Source: Pteria penguin (Eukaryota > Mollusca > Bivalvia > Pterioida > Pteriidae). From it: DNA of 64,000 nt. The stretch spans positions 40,981,842 through 41,045,841 of the forward strand of contig CM068587.1 in assembly GCA_035048485.1 (NCBI GenBank), read 5' to 3'. The position numbers and the translations under genes were made by a program. Positions within the stretch are counted from its first letter, which is position 1; every line of letters starts with the position of its first letter. The notes under the pieces were generated by a model. It was not told the origin of the DNA. It was given only the letters and a program-made list of their open reading frames with translations, and did no database searches. Below are positions 58,804 through 64,000 of the stretch, in pieces.

Positions 58804-59223
58804 TCAATCATCAAATGAATATACATCTATGATATTTGAACATTTCATGCAGGAAATTCCTTCAGTATTTTGTATTTGGATGTCGGTAGTATCGCTGTTT
58901 GTGTTGGGTATTTTTACTACAGAGTCTGCATCCAATGAATCTTTGAGTGTATTTATCTGCATTTTTGTCAACATTTTTTCATCTTCCTCAAAAATTGCAT
59001 AATCTGTCTGTTGATTGCAAAATCTCCCTTCAGTGCGGGTGTGTTTGATAGCGTTAGATATTAAATATTCCAGGTATTTCAAAATATCTGACTGCATCTG
59101 ATTTTTATCACGTGTTGAAATCGAAACAGGTTTCAAAACTACACCAATAATGCATGCATCCAGTATATAGATAACAGCGAATTCGCTGTCTGTATTGCGA
59201 GTCAATGAACAGTGCGTCGAGAA
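58804..59223 (-). other. Unassigned open frame, possible 3' exon
   Basis: The minus strand is open for about 139 codons just upstream of, and divergent from, the HHIP-like start. There is no ATG near its 5' end; the first in-frame Met is about 36 codons past the TTG at 59205. As a protein it would therefore need a splice acceptor, for example the AG before TTTTGAAACC near 59133. The translation has believable stretches (DILKYLEYLISNAIKHTRTEGR; EKMLTKMQINTLKDSLDAD), suggesting helices, but I recognise no family. In DNA this AT-rich, a chance frame of this size is quite possible over 64 kb. Confidence 0.2.
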
Positions 59224-59323
59224 CTTTTATGTGGGATGGACGTTTGCCAGCTACTTGACTCGTCATTGAAGATCTCCGCTCACACACTCTCTTCCTAATT
59301 CACAAATAAACAAGAAAATAGAA

Positions 59324-60316
59324 ATGACATCCTTGGAATTACGGAAAATCTTTATTATTCAGTGTAGTGTACTTTTGTGTTTGTTCATAAGGAGCTGCTT
59401 AACACATCCGCAGTGTTTGGACTTCAGAGCTCCGTTTTATGCAGAATCCCCATTGAACTTTTGTCCGGAATATACTAAGTTCGGGTGCTGTACAGGGAAA
59501 AGTGATGGCGATTTACAGACAGATTATTCCAGACTTCGAACTATCTTGTCAGCCGATACATGGACGAAATGTGGCAGTTATATTAAAGAATTATTATGCA
59601 CGAAATGTTCTCCGTATGCGGCACATATATATGACGGCGAATCTACATTAAGACCGAGGTCTTTCCCAGGACTGTGTAGATCTTATTGTGAAAACTTTTA
59701 CACACAGTGTCGGGACGTTATACAACATTTGGCAGTCAATGACACAGATTTAATTCAAAGTGTTAGCCTTGGAGTGGACTCATTTTGTAGTAAGGTCCAG
59801 CTACTTGATGTAGATTACTGCTATCCTGAATTAAAAACAAATGACATCCTAAATAACAGAATCAAATTAGTACAGGTAACTAAAGAAGGGTGCCTCTGTG
59901 TACAGAAAATTGCAGACAAGTTACATAATCCTGTGTTTGCTAGACACCCTGGAGACGACAGTGGACGTTTGTTTGTGGGAGAAGTCACAGGGAAAATTTT
60001 TGTATATTATTTGGATGGCTCTCGAGAGAGAAGACCATTCTTAGATCTTCAAGATGTCACTTTAAATACAGCTAATAAGGGAGATGAGAGGGGACTCCTA
60101 GGACTAGCTTTTCATCCCAAATTCGCACAAAATGGCAAATTTTATATTTATTACTCTACAACAATCACACATCCAAGTAGATATCCACCTGCTGACCACA
60201 AGGTGAGGGTCAGTGAATTCCTTATTTCCCCTTTCAACAAGAACAAGGCTGATAAATGGAGCGAGAAAGTGATCCTTGACATTGAGGAGCCATTTTGGAA
60301 TCACAATGGTGGGGAG
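59324..60316 (+). CDS. HHIP-like secreted protein, first coding exon (partial gene)
   Basis: The exon encodes 331 residues and ends at GGG GAG followed by the donor GTAATA, in phase 0; the ORF would read on only 14 codons before a stop. Residues 1 to about 27 are a hydrophobic signal peptide. Residues about 31-166 are a Cys-rich folate-receptor-like domain (HPQCLDF, FGCC, LLCTKCSPYAAHIYD, FPGLCRSYCENFYTQC, DYCYP). From about 195 the glucose/sorbosone-dehydrogenase-like beta-propeller begins (RLFVGEVTGKIFVY, GDERGLLGLAFHPKF at 253-267, FYIYYS, NHNGGE at 326-331). This order is that of the hedgehog-interacting-protein-like family (HHIPL1/HHIPL2, related to HHIP). No continuation of the propeller (the expected FGDDG and FTGDGG type motifs) is visible from 60317 to 64000, so intron 1 exceeds 3.6 kb and the gene runs off the right edge. 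HHIPL1 and HHIPL2 cannot be told apart here. Confidence 0.92.
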
Positions 60317-60609
60317 GTAATATTTTTATCATTATACAAAGAATACTCAATCTATGTGTAAATACTTCATATAAGATTAATGTTTCAATAGTGTGTTACC
60401 CTCAGGGTTACAGTATGAACATGTGTAATACACAATCAAACCTGTAGGGTATAAAGATCATCTAAATGAAGACATTAAGTTGACCTTTTACTAAATTTAC
60501 CGTAATACAGTTTAATTTGCAAGAAAATAGGTCTTTTATATGCAGGTGACCCTTAAATACAGGTGATTGTATAGAAAGGTATAACAGTAGAAGGATTAGT
60601 GCTTCCTCG

Positions 60610-61030
60610 GAAAATGATTGCATAAGGCATTTGTGGACCAACATCACTTCCCTTAGTATGTGGTCCTGAGTACATGAATTGGATGGGATCAGTGTGGAGC
60701 TATACCATTCACCTTAATATTTCCATATGGTATATGGTCGTCTTTAAATGATTGTATGGGACCTATTGGGACCGACATCACTTATTTGAGTATGTGAGCC
60801 TTTGTACACGATTTCATTGTGCCTTTGTTGACATACATCTCTCACATGTGTATATGGTCCTTTGTACACGATTGCATGGGACCTTTATGAATTTGTATTA
60901 CTTGCCTGAGTGTTTGATTATATGTACATGACTGAATCAGTCCTGATTGCATGGGCCTTTGAGGACCTATATCGCTCACCATGGTAATTGGTTCACAGTA
61001 CATGATTGGAATGGGCATTACTCGCCAGTG
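60610..61030. repeat. Degenerate ~64-bp minisatellite in HHIP-like intron 1
   Basis: GATTGCATGGGACCTTTG and ATATGGTCCTTTGTACACGA-like phrases recur about six times (60615, 60680, 60748, 60811, 60871, 60940) with heavy divergence. Confidence 0.7.
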
Positions 61031-61552
61031 CTCGACTGTATATAAATCACACCCACCTGTAGCAATGAAGGTTTTCCAACATTACAGCATTTATGGCATC
61101 AGTATATTGGTACCACCTGAACGAGTGTTCCTCCATGTTTCCAATGGGATTTAAGTATATGGGCCTATAGATTACTCCCAAGTTCTTCTCTAGCACACCA
61201 CAGAATTGTTATTACAAGTCCAAAGCAACGCTTATTTTATTTAACCTCTGTTTTGAGAAGCTACAACCGTAATGGAACGCTGTCCTATAACATATTTGTA
61301 ATTTGGGAAATTAAAACATCAGTCATCCATGCATGTTTTAATGTCCAAAATTACAAATACATCTATGTCAAAGAAGGAAAATGATAACATAAGAATTTTG
61401 TTTCAAGATATCATTTTCTATATGATTTCAATTTCAGACCAATCTAACCACCCTTCATTTTGAAATTTTATAGATGTTTTATCGCTATTTTGTCGTCGTT
61501 TAGATAAGTAATTGTTCCATATAGTATCAACAGCGCCTGATAAAACCGCAAC

Positions 61553-61573
61553 CCCCCCCCCCCCCCCCCCCCC
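61553..61573. repeat. Poly-C tract
   Basis: About 21 consecutive C residues. Similar G or C runs occur at 19698-19710, 56267-56287 and 57506-57525. Confidence 0.95.
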
Positions 61574-61878
61574 GAATCCGTTTGCACCCTTTTGCTCTGG
61601 GTACACCCAGCGGTAGTTTATAGTCAGTGATACGCATTACAGATTTTGGAACTAAAATGAAATATTTTCCCACCTACCTACAATAAGTCATTTTATTGAG
61701 TTGTGAAGGAGAAACTATCATTGTAATTGTTCATCTTACCATGATTCAACCGAAGTCCTTGCCATCAGATTTCATGTATAGAGTGTCTTTGTAACAAATA
61801 CACGTGCATTTGTTGTGTAAAATACACATAGCATTACAAACGATTCCTTATGATCTTTAACATAACAGGTAGTTGTTT

Positions 61879-62022
61879 AGACTTGCTCAAGTCCCTCTAT
61901 TTTATTTTTTGTTTCCCAGTACCAAGTAGAGAGGGTTTATATTTAATGGGTAAGAGGAATGTGTTGTCTAGTGATACTTTTCTCTATAATGAATAAAATA
62001 AAACAAAAATAAAATAATAATG

Positions 62023-62074
<52 letters not shown>

Positions 62075-62140
62075 TAATAAAAAGGTTTCACAAGTGAAAC
62101 TTGTGAAACCTAATAATAATAGAGGAACTTAAGCAAGTCT
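61879..62140. mobile_element. 262-bp MITE with ~24-bp TIRs and near-identical flanking repeats
   Basis: AGACTTGCTCAAGTCCCTCT, ATT at the left is the inverse of AATAGAGGAACTTAAGCAAG, TCT at the right, with two mismatches. Flanks AGTTGTTT (61871-61878) and AGTTGTTG (62141-62148) look like an 8-bp target duplication with one change, as hAT-type elements make. The interior contains (AAT)n at 62015-62083 and an exact hairpin at 62084-62110 (GGTTTCACAAG and its inverse, 5-base loop). No ORF. Confidence 0.8.
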
Positions 62141-62609
62141 AGTTGTTGTTGTTCATGAATCCATATTTTCTAAACAGGACAGCCTGATTTCTAGATTAGA
62201 AAAAAGAAATGTAGAATAAACTACGTGAAAAAGTTTTATTTTACTGTCTTGAAGTTTTTCTGTTCATGGGAGTTTTATAAAAGAAATCGCGTCTACTGAA
62301 TATGAAATAAAACAGAAACAAAATTTCAATAAGTGACAAATGCGGATAGCGACAGATTTGTTTAAAAAGTTTACCTTTATTGAAGGAAAATGTTTGTATG
62401 TATATTTATGTGATTGTTTGCATTAAAATGCAAATTAAATTCCACGGGTATTTTACACTTAACCAGCATCGTCGTAGAAAATCTTCAGTCAGAGATCCCA
62501 ATTTAATGTAACATATTTCATCAGTCATTTTTATTACAACTATTATTTTCTCCAATTTTAGGTTTAGATGGCTTTAATATGATCGTCTGACTTTTTTCAT
62601 TTTTCATTA

Positions 62610-62840
62610 AAATAAGGGGCAAAGTAGCTAGATTCGTGAACGAGAGGCACGGATTCGACTCCCGCCATAGGTTCATCGGTGTCCTGTCTTTCAGATGAGA
62701 CAGAAAAATAACCCAGTGCATGTGTCTTGGTAGACGTGGCACGTGAAAGACCCCCTCACTACTTTAGGTTGATCCGTTAAAAAGGTTAATTTCTGTGCAT
62801 TGCATCAGGCAAATGCCAATACAATATAAGAACATTAGCT
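62610..62840 (+). mobile_element. RUDI-like SINE
   Basis: Head GCAAAGTAGCTAGATTCGTG, B box CGGATTCGACTCCCGCC, then GTGTCCTGTCTTTCAGATGA, GACAG and the tail GTGCATTGCATCAGGCAAAT. Confidence 0.85.
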
Positions 62841-64000
62841 GGTGTGACGTACAAGAAAACAAGAAGAATCAAACAAACAAGCTAATCATTAAGACGAATC
62901 ACAGGACTTTGAGATACTCTTTCCTATCCCCCACTCAGTCTTGCTGGATCCGCTCAAGCTACCATACAAGACTTAATGTGCCAGTGATACCTGACACTTC
63001 CTTTCAACCAAGTCCAAATCTAACAATTCTCTTTGCTCAATTGCCAACAATTGCTTTCTAAGAGGATCTATTAAATTATAGAGATAAAAGGGCAATGTGC
63101 AACTTCGTGAAGAACGCAGATACGACATGGGAAATATGTGCTGCTCAAAGCAAAATGAAATCTTGCAGTGCATCTAAAGTTTATGTTATACACGTTTGTT
63201 GTAATGACATTTTAAAACTCATTTCGTTTGTAGATCAGTAAAGACCTGAAGTGTTTCTGATATTACCTGATGTTCGTCGACTGTCACTCTTACCGCTGCC
63301 CCTCCAATATAGCAAATCCTAGAAATAACTTTTCAGATATAAACATGGTCAATGAATTTCGAAATCCTACAGTTTTAAAAGTGACCAGTCATTAGCTAAC
63401 TCGTTAAAATTATTAGTCAAAGAGTGAACTCCCACCGTCTGTCCTTAACAGAACCAATTCAATGTCAGTTTCATTCATGAAAGTATAGCATGTAGATTAA
63501 CCTATTAAATCACGAATTGTTTTTCTGTAACTGAACAGTTCGTCAAATAAACCTACCAAACGTACTGCATTTTTTATCATCTCAAAATCCGTAACAAACA
63601 ACACACCTTGTACGGACAACAGACCAAAACCATACAACATGTATAGTTAGTAAACAGTAAAAGTAGGGTAGTCAAGGGTAGGAAGAAGAAACATGGATCA
63701 TCTAGCAATGATGAGATAGGCGCCATGACGGGTAAACGTCTCCTGTCGGCTACCCATGTCCATTGTGTATAATACCACGGTCAAATGTGTTAAATGGAAA
63801 CACGGATCTTCAAACGATGACAAGATCAGACTCCAAGTAGCGGCGTGTCGATTTATCTCTACCGAAGTAGTGACTTGCATACGAAGACTGGCACTTCTAG
63901 GATCAATTCACTCCTAACTATGTAGTGGTATGTCTTTAGAGAAGAGAATCGGATGATAGAGAGTAAAGAGTTTTAACAGGGGACCGTGGTTGTAGTATTA

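Noticed and set aside
60317..64000. Search for a second HHIP-like exon
   Set aside because: No frame with the expected beta-propeller continuation and AG/GT borders was visible; the gene most likely continues past the window.

Overview
This window looks like AT-rich genomic DNA from a bivalve mollusc. The evidence is indirect. There are vertebrate-like intron-exon genes with GT/AG introns. There are many tRNA-headed SINEs of the mollusc V-SINE (RUDI-like) kind. There are also many short elements that join a small hairpin, a GTCY tetranucleotide tract and ~140-160 bp tandem core repeats, an architecture known from bivalve pearl/Helentron-derived elements. No bacterial, phage, organellar or CRISPR features were seen.

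Layout. Roughly 1-43 kb holds no gene I can support. It is layered repeats: pearl-like tandem-core elements (0.5-1.9, 2.6-4.25, 7.4-9.65, 10.1-10.95, 13.0-13.4, 20.3-22.96, 24.2-24.8, 30.8-31.3, 36.4-37.0, 41.6-42.4 kb); RUDI-like and second-family SINEs; a truncated LINE; a decayed mariner; several MITEs and foldback hairpins; five minisatellites (33-bp units at 16.6 and 25.8 kb, 29-bp at 26.8 kb, 32-bp at 37.4 kb, a 134-bp higher-order array at 40.1 kb); and at least four pairs of large internal duplications (4.4-6.1 with 11.0-14.35; 16.1-17.9 with 25.6-27.6; 29.65-30.86 with 33.83-34.81; 32.46-33.52 with 38.77-39.72).

The right third carries genes. RBKS (ribokinase) lies on the minus strand at 43174-52712. 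I rebuilt it as eight coding exons with consistent phases, 310 codons, including a 44-nt first exon that is easily missed. A SAMD15-like SAM-domain gene lies divergently on the plus strand at 55226-56685, with three exons and 144 residues. A secreted HHIP-like protein gene (HHIPL1/2 family) starts at 59324; only its large first coding exon (331 codons) is inside the window and the rest lies past 64 kb. The three genes have no evident functional link.

The most unusual material is structural. It includes a recurring hairpin - TATAG - (GTCY)n - tandem-core module at about a dozen sites, a 2.6-kb element with exact subterminal inverted repeats and a terminal hairpin, a 262-bp MITE with near-identical 7-8 bp flanking repeats, and two arrays with clear higher-order periodicity.
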